Origin: Chara braunii | Lineage: Eukaryota > Streptophyta > Charophyceae > Charales > Characeae | DNA length: 32,586 bases | Direction of reading: 5' to 3' | NCBI GenBank assembly: GCA_003427395.1 | Contig: BFEA01000010.1 | Coordinates: 1,127,517-1,160,102 of the forward strand | Part shown: piece after piece, positions 23,159 to 32,586 of the stretch | Layout: each line of letters starts with the position of its first letter | Numbering within the stretch: position 1 is the stretch's first letter | Position numbers and translations under genes: made by a program | The notes under the pieces: model-generated | Told to the model about the DNA's origin: nothing | Seen by the model: only the letters and a program-made list of their open reading frames with translations | Database searches by the model: none

Positions 23159-24397
23159 GTTGTCTGAAAACAGACCGGTTGACCGAGGAAGAAGGACAGA
23201 ATGATAGACAGATAGACCAAGGCGGACAAATGAATGCGACACACACACAGATATAGAGGCGCGGACGCTGTCACGCAGATGTGCATTGTTGCAGGCACAC
23301 AGTGACACACACACAGATATACAGGTGCGGACGCAGTCACACAGAAGTTGCGTGTACACACACATCCACACGCACAAGTGCACAGTGACACACTAATGTT
23401 GTGGGACACACACGCTACACTCTACCTGCTACAGCCGTTGCCACCTATTACAGCTATGGCCAAGCTCTCTCCTTCAACCCACTTCAACCAGAGGTACCTG
23501 CAGACCACCTTGTATAGCAACGCTTCCGCATGGCTCACACGGCAAAATCAATAAATGGTTGGACGCTGGCCTTTGATTATACTTCTGTTCGTTGCTGGTC
23601 TGCCCTTTTCCACTAGGCCCTTGTGCACACAGTCCCACATGGCACTTGTTGACTGAACTAAGAGGAACTGGGACTGGGTACGGCGGAATTGGCAAGGGTG
23701 GACTCACCACATGCTCACTTACCTCTGGTCTACTGTGAGCAACGTTTGAGAAGGCCACTTTGGACCTCCCGGAAGTCTGTGGATCCGGCTTTTGGTACTG
23801 CAGCGGCTACGACCTTGCCTTTCACCGTCACATTGTGATGGACGCACAAACACAGTGAAACATACACCGTGACACTCAGGTGCACAATTATACAAATACA
23901 TAACGACACATGCACGGTAACGCAGATACGTTGTGGCACACACGGAGAGAAACACGGACATGGGCCAACAAGACTGAGACAGACAAACCAACAAAATAGG
24001 TAGGCACAGTCAAAGAAAACTGAGAACGGGGCAGACAGGCGACGGTCATGCACGGACATACGGATACGCAGTCACGGTGGCATGACATCAATGACATACA
24101 CAGATACGGTGACATAAGCAGACCAAGTGACACTTACACAGACGCTCTGACGACCGTACATACACAGTAACATACCTACACAGATACACTGGGGCGCTGG
24201 GCGCCAGGCAGAATGGAGCAACCTTGAATGATGTGTTGATGTGGCCCATGGGCACGAGGATTGGTTATTACTTCATTATGGTGCCCCATTCTAACAAATT
24301 CTAGGGGCTATTGCGCTCTGCCTGTACATCTCTATTCGGATATCTGTGTGATCTCGCAACTTGGTTTTCTGTATATCGCCACGCTCGTATGTCTCGC

Positions 24398-24456
24398 AAT
24401 TATTATTATTACTATTATTATTTATTATTATCGTTATTATTATTATTGTTATTTTA

Positions 24457-24535
<79 letters not shown>

Positions 24536-24575
24536 TATATCGTTATTATTGTTATTATTATTTTATTTATTTTTA
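24398..24575. repeat. (TTA)n microsatellite, long
   Basis: ATTATT units with a few GTT, CTT and TTTA interruptions. This is the longest trinucleotide array in the window. Confidence 0.95.
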
Positions 24576-24954
24576 TTATTTCAATTGTTATTGCTTGTTT
24601 ATTTTTGCTACCTCTTTTAGTTACTATAGTTGTCATGCGACATCAGTACAAGGTCGGAGGTGACGGAGAGTATGGGGCATTGGAAAGGAGGGAGACGCTA
24701 TCACTTGTGATGGAGCCCACCTCCTCCATTCTCCTCCGTACTTGTCTTTGTGCGGAATTTTCAGATACATGCCCCTCGACTTATTGATTAGGGTTTGATC
24801 CCCGTTGAGTTAACCCTGACCTCAGCTAACCCTAAGAGTCAGCAATCGATTGCATGAATTGTATATGTCCAATGACAAGGCGATTGTGGGAGCTCTGCCG
24901 AAGTTCAGGTGGAACTCTCGAGGCAGGGAACAGTGAGGTATGTGTACTTCATCA

Positions 24955-24972
24955 TAAACCCTAAACCCTAAA
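24955..24972. repeat. short interstitial plant telomere-type motif
   Basis: AAACCCTAAACCCTAAA gives two and a half CCCTAAA units. This is the plant telomere heptamer, and also the telo-box found in some plant promoters. It is too short to mark a chromosome end or fusion. Confidence 0.6.
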
Positions 24973-25275
24973 TCTGTAACCTTAGGCTGCTACCTATGAC
25001 TATGTTAATAACAAGGGTATAGCGATCTTGCTATGTGGGTGTTCTTTGGGGATGTAGATGCAAAGGGGTCGATTTCTCATATTCTTCTCTCTACGTCGCC
25101 TAATGATGATGGGTATTCATTGGTTCAGCTTGTTGTGATTGAATGCAACGATGATGATCCATATCATTTAATTATTGTCATACGCCTGATCCGAGCATAA
25201 GTTCCCGAAACTGACAACGGTTCAAGGCGAGTGCAATCAAAGGCGATAACTTGATCCGTCAATAAGACTTGTGTG

Positions 25276-25795
25276 GAGGTAAGAATAGCAGGGAAAGCCT
25301 GTCTTACCTCCGATAAGTCTTACACTCGGTCAGTGGTAAGAGTAGCAGGATCCTTGGACACCCGCCTTATTAAGGGCTAGCTAGTGATAAGAGTAGCAGG
25401 GAAATCCTGCCTTATCAGTGACTAGTCTGATATAAGAGCAGCGAGGTTTCAAGGACACCTGCCTTATCATTGATCAACCTAACATTCATTCAGTGGTAAG
25501 AGTAACAAGGATCCTTGGACACCCTCCTTATTGAGGGCTACCCAGTGATAAGAGTAGCAAGGAAAGTCTGCCTTATCAGTGACTAGTCTGATATAAGAGT
25601 AGCGAGGTTTCAAGGACAACTGCCTTATCAGTAAACATCCTAGCACTTAGTAAGTGATAAGTGTAACAAGGGTCCTTGGATACCTGCCTTATTGATGACT
25701 GGTCAGTGATAAGAGTAGCAGGGAAAGTCTGCCTTATCAGTGACTAGTCTGACATAAGAGTAGCAAGGTTTCAGGGATACCTGCCTTATCAGTGT
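25276..25795. repeat. higher-order satellite of hairpin monomers (161-bp period)
   Basis: Ten diverged monomers of about 45-60 bases are each an imperfect inverted repeat of the form GATAAG-AGTAGCAGG...CCTGCCTTATC. The first, GAGGTAAG (25276-25283) with CTTACCTC (25303-25310) and inner CAGG/CCTG, is perfect over both stems. Three monomer types follow in the order C-A-B. Type A starts at 25384, 25545 and 25706, giving an exact 161-base higher-order period. All could form cruciform DNA or hairpin RNA. No coding potential is seen. Confidence 0.88.
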
Positions 25796-26639
25796 TAGCC
25801 ATAGGATAAGCCTACCGCTAAGTGTGCTTCGGCGCACAAGAGCCAAGACCCACAAATTTTGCTTTTGTCAAAAAGGCTCCAGTAACAAGTGGATATATCA
25901 TGAATGGTCTGCCATACCACCGTTAACTTTTCTCTGTGATCTGCATCATTAAGTCTTAACTGTTTATCTCTGATTCTACTGGGAAGGTAAAGTGAGTTCT
26001 TGCTTCAGAGAGACTATCCATTTTACATTGGAAAATTTGATATGATTTCCTTTCATGAGATTTCTTTCGACAGGTTGGATTGGTGATGTGTTCATGTGTT
26101 GGGGGAAGGAAGGGAACTCAGACAAAATAATCCCAAGGGGGATAGGAATAAGATAGTGAAGAGAATGTGGAGAGTTACTGTGACAGTAAAAGGGAAGTGA
26201 ACTATTGTTCACTACCTGAAGCGGAAGGGCAACGACCCAAAACGATTAGTTAAGGATACGAGTCAGACAGAAGACACATGGTCTAGAAGGGACTTTCTAG
26301 ATCTCAGTTAGGAAGAGAGATGTTAAGTTTCTCTTGGACTGTGCTGTGTCTACAGGTTTCGCCTCTTGGAGAAGACTACGGAAGAAATCCGTAAGGAACT
26401 GCAAATTTTGTTATCTCTGGATAACAGGTCGGTATAACTCCGACTCAACTTCCACATGGCTTGATACCCACACCTAAGACAAGACCTAAGAAGGGAACAG
26501 ATAAATCTTTCTCCTGTATCTACACTTAAATTTGTCCAAATCACACTCAGAGGTCTTTGAAAAAGTGAAGGGCTGGGATAAAAGGAGTCAGGTTTAGGAA
26601 GGAATGTTGTCTTGCAAGGTTTTGGGGCGTGAGTGACTT
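25796..26639. other. non-genic stretch, no feature beyond arm-family traces
   Basis: Short open frames on the minus strand (25976-26212 and 26350-26544) have no recognisable domain. The composition is balanced, and no RNA gene is seen. Confidence 0.4.
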
Positions 26640-26989
26640 GCCATGAATGTCCTAACCTTTCTTAGGGAGTCGCGAGAGGTATAGCACGCGCGCACAGTCG
26701 GAATTGGTATTGCGTAAAGTGACAAAGAAACTCTTGCGTGACACGACCGTGAGGTCTGACACAAAAACTACTTTGTGTCTGGGTGTGGGACTGCCGCGCG
26801 CGACACCGCGCTTGTGAAAAGACGTTGTCGTCTTCTTCTCCACATACGCACGCACACAATCGCAGCCTCTTATACGAGCACTCCGCTCCCGGACGCCACG
26901 AACGTCCTTTGAGGTGCACGACCCACCGATCAAGCGTATTCCCGCGCCTTCTTGATCAAGCGCCTCACGACTGATTCCCTCGAGCGCTC

Positions 26990-28130
26990 TTAAAAGTATG
27001 TGTCCCTTCATGCACGAGCTCCCCTTCGAGCTCCTCCCCTCTACGTCCGCCTCATTGCCAAGCACGATCTTTGTAATTGGGCGTGACTGTGCGCTTGACG
27101 AGCGAACCGAACATATGTGCGCCCCTTCCTCCCGATCTCTCCTCTCTCCCTCTTTCTATTTATACTCTTTTTCCCCTTCTTCCGCGGCCCGAGTTCCACC
27201 TTCCAAGCCGCAGAAGTCAAAATTTTGGATAAAATGACCTCCACCTACCTTCCTCTTCCCTGATCCTGCTCATTTTTTTTCCTCTTTCTGCTCTTGTCCC
27301 CTGCGATCTCCTCCCCTCATCTTGGTCACCAATAGGATTCATTTCTTCCCCCTTCCCCTAGATCAGTCGTGTTTGGCGTGGGAAAACCCCTAAGATTTCC
27401 CTTTCCGCCTTCCTCTTCTTCGTGCCCGCTCATTCCCTTTCCTGTTTTTGCTCCCGTCCCCTGCTCTCTCTTCCCCACATCTTGGTCACCAATAGGATTC
27501 GTTTCTTCCCTCTCCCCCTAGATCAGTCGTGTTTGACGTTGGAAAACTCCTCAGATTTTCCCTCCCACCTTTCTCTTCTTCGTGCTTCCCATTTCTTCCC
27601 ACTGGCCAAATGGTCCTAGTGTACCGGTCGGTTAATCATTCAATACTGAGCTGGCCCTCGCTCCTTTCTCCCCCTTACCCTTACTTTTCCCCCTTACCCT
27701 TACTTCTCCCGGCCCCATGGTTGTACGTGCTCACTTTCCCGCCTTGATCTTCTCTCCGCTCAATCATCCTTGTTGACAGTTATCAAGAAAATCGGAGTGT
27801 ACGCGCGCCTCTCCAGTTTTGTTATCCAGGCTCAGTGGGCCCGCTCTCTCTTTCTCCCTCCTTTCTCTCAGGCAGCGGATATACTCAACTTTCTCTCTTG
27901 TCAACCTCTACCCGTTCCAGTAATTACCTGTAGGTTTTATCTCGTGCAGCTCAACCGGCCGATCGTGCCCGTGTTTGGCCCGTCTCCCAATCTCGGCTCA
28001 CATCGGCTTGCTTCGATTTTTTCCGGGGTCCTTTCTTTCCCTCTTGTTGATAGTTACCAAGAAACAGGGGAGCGAGCGATCGTCCTCAACTGTCTTGCTG
28101 CACCTGGATCACCCCCCACTCGACTTTCTA
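26990..28130 (+). other. pyrimidine-rich region with TATA-like word and internal duplications
   Basis: The plus strand is dominated by CTTCC, CTCTC and TTCCC runs, which resemble plant pyrimidine patches near promoters. A TATA-like TATTTATAC lies at 27157-27165, with CT-rich DNA on both sides. Overlapping open frames are Ser/Leu/Pro-rich and unconvincing. A pair of related words, TTGTTGACAGTTATCAAGAAA at about 27767 and TTGTTGATAGTTACCAAGAAA at about 28042, shows another diverged duplication of about 275 bases. Confidence 0.45.
27251..27590. repeat. tandem duplication, 160-bp unit
   Basis: CTTGGTCACCAATAGGATTC occurs at 27321 and again at 27481. Around it, CTTCCTCTTC, GCTCATT...CCTGTTTTTGCTC-like words and CCCTAGATCAGTCGTGTTTG align at the same 160-base offset. 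A partial third start may lie at about 27569. Confidence 0.9.
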
Positions 28131-29640
28131 GTAGGTGGGTGTGACCCGGCTAACCCCACTATCTGATGATTTTCCCACGCGAGCGGCCCCTGACCACCCG
28201 CATTATGCGACCCCACTTGTTCATTCACATTCCCATGCAATAGCCTGTAGGGCGGGACCCCGCCACAACAAAACGTCGTCCTTCCGTTACCCCTCAGCGA
28301 AGAAGATCGGACTTGGTCCTAGACTAGTGAAATGCCCCAACTCATCATGTGACCAACTTCTGTTGACCAATCCCTTAGTGGGGGACAACCGTACCAAGGT
28401 CTATTTCACCGATCCGTAGGCCGTACCAAGGTGATCAGGTCGAGGTTGACCCAATGTGGCAACAACATCGAAGCAGCCTATATGGCTGAGCTAGGCCTGT
28501 CGGTCCCAACGTCAGTCTCAGAACCGGTCACCGTGTCAAACGCATTAGTAAAACTAAAATGTAGGAATAATAATAATTAAAATAAGGATAAACGAGAGGG
28601 AACACAAAAAAGTTAGGGGATGAGGGGCCGCGGGTCCCACTGACCTGCGATGTTACGCACACCCAAGCCGCGCATGGTTGCACCTCACCGTCGATACCCC
28701 ACACACGCTACTCATCTGAATGAGGACCTAAACTTCCTCTTGCACGCGTGCCATCAAACGGACAAGGTTGCACTAATGTGACTTGCAGAATTATACAATA
28801 ACTTTCTAACGTAGCTGACTTGACTAAGACCGTCATCAAGTTACATCAACTCCAAGCCTTAATTCCTCAAAACAACTAGGTAAATGTAAGTGGTAAAAAA
28901 ATCTCATTTAACTCCGAACAAGAAGAGGAATCTAAAATAGTCGAATAATTGGCTTGACACTAACACGTCCCAACCTCTAATTCAACACACAAGATAAATC
29001 TACTTTCCACCAGCAATAATCACGGACAAAAAATAACCAAATGTCAAACATAGAATTACACCATTCTCGGTCCCTTTGAACAATATTTTATCGTGTTGGG
29101 CACTCAGAACACCCTACCACAAGCCAAAATGCAAACTCAGTGGTGGGTTAGAATTCAGAATCTCAATCTTTATTTAGTTTTATTTTTTTTCACACGACAG
29201 TCATTCAAACTCAACTCATTTATACACCCTCTTTCAAGATCTTTTTCAAAAGATCACTCTATTGTAGGGATTATTACAACTAACTAAAAGGGTAGGTTGA
29301 TTGAGCTTGTTGTGCATGCCACAGACATATCTTTATGGGTTAGGCCTCGTTAAGCCCAACGTCACTGCCATTATTGTTATACGTAAGCCACTCATTTTAG
29401 TCATCTATAAAAATAAATGGGTTGGGGTATTTACTAAGTCTTCAAAATAAGCAAAATTTGTCTCTTTTGCCCATGAATTCTACCTTTATAAGCAGGATTC
29501 TTCACTTTCGTCACACAGTTTGTCAATTTCATCCACAAGCTTTGCTCAGTGAGCAAGTTGTCATAGTCTTTCTTCCAAGTAAAAATTCAACGTTGTTATT
29601 TCTCAAATGTCCACACTTATTGACAACGCCATTTTCAACC
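28131..29640. other. non-genic stretch without a supported gene
   Basis: An open frame at 28135-28419 plus has 94 codons and contains KCPNSSC, a single cysteine pair, but no partner pair or known fold, so I do not call it. From 28550 onward the DNA is AT-rich, with stops in all frames. No RNA gene is seen. Confidence 0.4.
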
Positions 29641-29649
29641 AAAACTGAA

Positions 29650-30000
29650 GTCGATTGAAGGGTCCTCGAGTCAAGTGGGTTTTCCTGCTGCAGATGACGC
29701 TTCCACCGACTATTAGTCAAAACTTAGTCCTCTCAACCATGAAAATCACCACCGCAGACTAGGCCGCTTGCAACCCATAACAAGTTAAGTAGAGGACTCT
29801 AGAACCAGTGGGTTTCCCTGCCGCAGATGACGCCTTCACCGACTATTATGTGAATAAGCAAACGGGGATGGCGATTCCTTACCCCATGCCACACACAAAA
29901 ACATATGTGATTCACAACCACTGACCAAGTGATGGATTCCAGAACCAGGCAGGTTTTTCTGCCGCAGATGACACCCTCACGGACGATTGAGAACCAACAA
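29650..30000. repeat. three ~137-bp diverged tandem copies
   Basis: The core GTGGGTTTNCCTGCNGCAGATGACGC with TTCACCGACTATTA-like continuation recurs, with CAGATGA at 29691, 29824 and 29965 (spacing 133 and 141). Sequence between the cores is less conserved. Confidence 0.8.
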
Positions 30001-30053
30001 AGTGGAGTTGCATTCTGACCGAGGATAAAACTCTTACTGCATAAATTTTTTTT

Positions 30054-30210
30054 AAGTCATCCTCCCTCTTGAGGATTAGTTACCCATAAAAATTATTTAA
30101 GTCATCCCCCCACTCAAGGATGAGCTACCCATAAGAATCCTTTAAGTCATCCTCCCACTTAAGGATGAGTTATCCATATAACCTTTGAAACATCTTCTAC
30201 TTGAAGATGA
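30054..30210. repeat. 45-bp tandem repeat of hairpin monomers
   Basis: AAGTCATCC begins units at 30054, 30099 and 30144, and a diverged fourth begins near 30188. Each unit is a hairpin: TCATCC with GGATGA in the second, TCATCCT (30147-30153) with AGGATGA (30162-30168) in the third, and CATCTTC (30191-30197) with GAAGATG (30203-30209) in the fourth. The arm changes in the fourth unit are compensated on the other side. Confidence 0.87.
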
Positions 30211-30989
30211 GTCCAAATGGAACAAATAACCACTTAGGCCGCCATCGGGTATGACCTCTCTCTCATTTACAACTCAATATAATTTATTGACTCTTTGAGT
30301 CTCCCAGAAATATGCCACTGATAATCATATTTTCTTCACTTCATCGAACCCTCTTTGGTTCGAACACAATTTATTCACAACTTGCCACTTTTTTCTTTCA
30401 CATTGTTGACTCTTTCTTTCTTGTATGTCGATTAAAATAAAACACAAAAAATTAAACACAAGGCCACAATGGTCAGAATATTAATGACAACCAAAACTCG
30501 CATGATTATGCAATCCGAGGGAATCAAAACCCATACCGGAATGGTTCCCCCCAAAAAATCAGATTATCTCGAATTTGAAATCCTCACAAATCTCAAACCA
30601 TCACAAATCAAAGTCTCAATCAAAAAGTAAATTATCTTTTATAGTGTACCATAGATGCCATTAACTGATATACGAATGATCTCAAACGTTCTCGCAGAGA
30701 TGAGTAAGCATCAATTTACGGACTGTCGAACCTTACACGACCTCCACTTGCATCCAGCAAAAACTAGAACAAACCAAAAGAGTTGATAGTCCGATCCAGA
30801 ACCCTCACCCGGAATCAGGATTATATACAATGTAAATCCTATATATCATAAAGCTCGTAGACTCAACTTTAAGAACAAAATAAGCAGATAATCGTCTAAG
30901 TGTGTATTTATAAGTCATTCAAGACTGCTGACATTACTCTGCCTCTCTCCTATTATGGATGAGATAAGTAAAGTGATGATAACTATTGG
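30211..30989. other. AT-rich non-genic stretch
   Basis: There are stops in all frames. I see no RNA gene, tandem repeat or mobile-element domain. Confidence 0.4.
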
Positions 30990-32047
30990 GAGACTCACCC
31001 TTCAACTCCTCCCTTTGCCATCTTGCATCTGCGAGGGTTATGACCAACCTTTCCACAACAACCACATACTATCTTTGACCACTGCTCTCGCTGCTTGCTA
31101 TTCTGTCCAACTTGCAGCTGACGATGCACCCTTGTTAACACACTCCTTTTTTGGAACAGATGCAATGGGAGGTAGGGGTATACCAGCTTGGACTCTTCGC
31201 TTCTCTTTTCGCTTTCTGCTTGAGACGTCAATGTCCCCTCACAGGTATGAGTCGCGATATTCCTCACTTTAGCCTGCACCGTGTTTCTCTTAGTACATAA
31301 TTTTTTGTTCTTCTCCTTAATCCATTTATGATTCTGCTGGACGATCTTAGCGTCCTTCTGAAATTCACCTTTCATACCCTCAGAGGTGTCTGTTGCAACT
31401 TCGCCTGTCATTTGCCAAACTCGTTTTTCCCATAATTTTTCGACTTTTTTCTTCTCCTTGCTTCCCGCAGAGTATGATAGAGATGTTTATCAAAATCGTT
31501 CTCATATTTTGTTTCATATAACTATTTTTTCTGTCCAACGAATCAAACCTCGCTGCTCTGCACACGAAAAGTTTATAAGGAATACGAAGCACTTGTCATA
31601 TTTAAACAAGACCCAGACTCTACGGGAATAGCGTTCGTACTTTGCCAAAAATTATCGTACTGACACATAATTGAACCGATCTATCTTCTCAAGATAGTTT
31701 TTGGTCAGTTTTTCCTCACCTAGCTTGTATGTATCCCAGATATCATTATGAAACTTTCTCCATTACGACTCTCTTCTCCTAATCAATCCACTGACTTCCT
31801 CCTTCAGGTGTATGTGGATATGTTTTATAACATCTCTTAGCATATGCTCCTCATTCCACTTGCAGTGGAACGCTATCTGCCCAAACTTGTCAAAAAAGTC
31901 AAAAACATGATAGCCCTTGAAGAAGTCAATCTCAACCTTGGATAGGTTGTCTCGCTCCGAATCTCGTAGACACACCAGATAGGCGAGTTTTTTTACCCCA
32001 ATAGTCCCTTGAGATCCTTCCATCTCAAGATCCCTCGACCCCATCAC
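30990..32047 (-). pseudogene. decayed protein region ending in a CCHC zinc knuckle, probably transposon-derived
   Basis: Three minus-strand open pieces follow one another in different frames: 32047-31763, 31592-31380 and 31411-30995. The last ends, a few residues before its stop, with CGCCGKVGHNPRRC, a perfect C-x2-C-x4-H-x4-C zinc knuckle, after a Lys/Arg/Gln-rich stretch. A single C-terminal CCHC knuckle is typical of plant MULE-type transposases and of retroelement Gag proteins, which bind nucleic acid through it. The first piece (WNEEHMLRDVIKHIH and similar) has no family I can name, and no catalytic DDE or RT motif is visible. That the pieces form one protein is inference from their strand and order. 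Confidence 0.38.
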
Positions 32048-32586
32048 ATGTTAGGGTCGAGACTCAAAAGGAGTCACGTAATTGGATAAATAAATATTAT
32101 AGAATATACTCCACTAAAATTACCCCATCAATCACCATACGAGTGTTTACGAGATCCTATTTAGAACGACAATGGTACCGAATGAAGCCTTTAAACAAAT
32201 GTCCACTTAAAAATAAATCACAAATATTCACTGATAAGATGAGTGAGGATGCCGCCCGGCCGGTTGGGCCCAGGCGGGCCGCTAAGGCAAACGGGGCGGG
32301 TCAAAAAAAACACACGCGGTTAACCAGGGGTGTTACTTTCGACGAATTTCATACCGAATTGCACTGAAACTGTCATATTATGCTGATTTTTTGCTTTTTT
32401 TTTTTTTTTTTTTTTATAATATATATGTGCTTTAGGGTACGTCATGTTTGCAGTTTTGACATGTTTGGATCAATAATGAAAAAGTTGGCATTTTTTTGAC
32501 TTCGTTGGACGCTTCATTTTGACTCGGACAGTGTCTTTGTGTTAGGGTTTCATAGTGTTTTTTTTTTTCTTGTTTTTTTTTTTTTC
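32048..32586. other. AT-rich end of window with poly-T tracts
   Basis: T21 lies at 32395-32415, and shorter T runs lie at 32558-32568 and 32573-32585. A GC-rich patch at 32250-32300 interrupts the AT-rich DNA. The T runs could be the reversed poly(A) tails of minus-strand retroelements, but no element body is recognisable in the window. Confidence 0.5.

Larger units (their letters stand above)
19038..23724 (-). other. degenerate array with recurrent splice-donor-like octamers (minus strand)
   Basis: On the minus strand the exact octamer AGGTAAGT occurs at 19038-19045, 19361-19368, 20583-20590 and 23717-23724. Close forms occur at 19475 (AGGTAAGC), 20804 (AGGTATGT) and 21689 (AGGTACGT). By chance an 8-mer is expected about once per 65 kb on one strand. 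Most are preceded by exon-like words ending in CAG or GAG, and several are followed by (TC)n or (AC)n runs. Short open exon candidates exist, for example 20812-20878 after a GAATGCAG acceptor-like word. Either a multi-exon gene with repeat-filled introns or a multiplied exon-intron unit would fit. No protein family could be named. Confidence 0.3.
22200..24190. repeat. CA-rich region with the scattered GTGACACACA motif
   Basis: GTGACACAC, CACAGTGAC and related words occur dozens of times at irregular spacing. Embedded in it are a 37-bp and a 20-bp tandem array (listed separately) and two related 200-bp segments at about 22800-23040 and 23405-23680. The related segments share CTATAGCATCGTTTCCGCAT-like and TTTGATT-ATACTTCTG words about 635 bases apart. 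The Cys/Val/Ser-rich minus-strand frames of up to 168 codons are translations of this repeat and not proteins. Confidence 0.75.
24840..26840 (+). repeat. probable third, decayed copy of the palindrome-arm family
   Basis: Three patches appear in the same order and orientation as the right arm. At 24881-24935 the word GCGATTGTGGGAGCTCTGCCG with GAACTCTCGAGGCAGGGAA resembles the arms' inner end (10850-10915). At 26410-26440 GATAACAGGTCGGT matches the arm at 12945-12965. At 26640-26830 CGCGAGAGGTAT, TTGCGTGACACGACCG and the following GC-rich block match the outer end (14325-14480) at roughly two-thirds identity. Between them lies unrelated sequence plus the hairpin satellite. Alignment is needed to prove common origin. 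Confidence 0.42.

Noticed and set aside
22223-23409. Cys/Val-rich minus-strand frames of up to 168 codons, resembling secreted cysteine-rich peptides
   Set aside because: The cysteine pattern is the translation of CACACA/GTGTGT words in tandem repeats; no start context, signal peptide or conserved spacing supports a gene.
24955-24972. Telomere or chromosome-fusion site
   Set aside because: Only two and a half CCCTAAA units are present; this is compatible with a telo-box or chance.
25276-25795. CRISPR-like array of repeats and spacers
   Set aside because: The units are diverged tandem monomers with a higher-order period and no unique spacers; the context is eukaryotic.
32239-32367. Short open frame starting MSEDAARPVG and ending FDEFHTELH
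   Set aside because: It has a protein-like composition but only about 42 codons, no homology that I recognise, and a GC-rich patch that explains the open frame.

Overview
The window looks like nuclear DNA of a green-lineage (streptophyte) organism, most plausibly a charophyte alga or an early-diverging land plant. The evidence is a piece of mitochondrial DNA with plant-type cox2, nad6 and long-form atp8 (orfB/ymf19 type) and a tRNA-Ser(UGA). There is also a short interstitial plant-type telomere motif (CCCTAAA), a plant-style LINE fragment, and very abundant simple and tandem repeats. Scattered single Ns and a 289-base N gap mark it as a draft assembly. The exact genus cannot be fixed from the sequence alone. 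I could not support a single intact nuclear protein-coding gene; most open frames are translated repeats or shadows.

Layout. 1-3,700: non-genic DNA with a 26-bp minisatellite at 221-415. 3,700-14,530: a large imperfect palindrome. A left arm (about 3.6 kb) and a right arm (about 3.8 kb) are inverted copies, roughly 80-88 % identical where I compared them base by base. They flank a 1.05-kb spacer and a 5'-truncated, A-tailed LINE that lies on the minus strand. Each arm carries an inward-facing TATA box, a conserved splice-donor-like site, a block of ~122-bp units in A-B alternation, and a block of short dyad motifs (CCCA-N6-TGGG). 14,994-15,427: a (CT)n array containing the assembly gap. 15,503-16,673: nuclear mitochondrial DNA, in the order nad6 piece, cox2 piece, tRNA-Ser, atp8 piece. 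cox2 and nad6 are fused at a junction inside conserved codons, so it is a mosaic.

16,700-17,770: non-genic, with two GC-rich hairpins and a tRNA-derived SINE-like element. 17,800-24,600: a repeat landscape of (GAA)n, (TTA)n, (GT)n(GA)n and (GA)n arrays set in larger duplicated units. On the minus strand the exact donor octamer AGGTAAGT recurs there, as if an exon-intron unit had been multiplied; it is followed by a CA-rich region with 37-bp and 20-bp tandem repeats. 24,840-26,840: traces of a third copy of the palindrome-arm family, carrying a 161-bp higher-order satellite whose monomers are hairpins. 26,990-28,100: pyrimidine-rich DNA with a 160-bp tandem duplication. 29,650-30,210: ~137-bp and 45-bp tandem repeats, the latter again hairpins with a compensatory base change. 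30,990-32,047: a broken minus-strand open region ending in a CCHC zinc knuckle, probably a decayed transposon protein.

The window therefore reads as a transposon- and satellite-rich region with an organellar DNA insertion, not as a set of co-operating genes. The most unusual structure is the palindrome-arm family, with its repeated dyad motifs and an A-B unit count that differs between arms.
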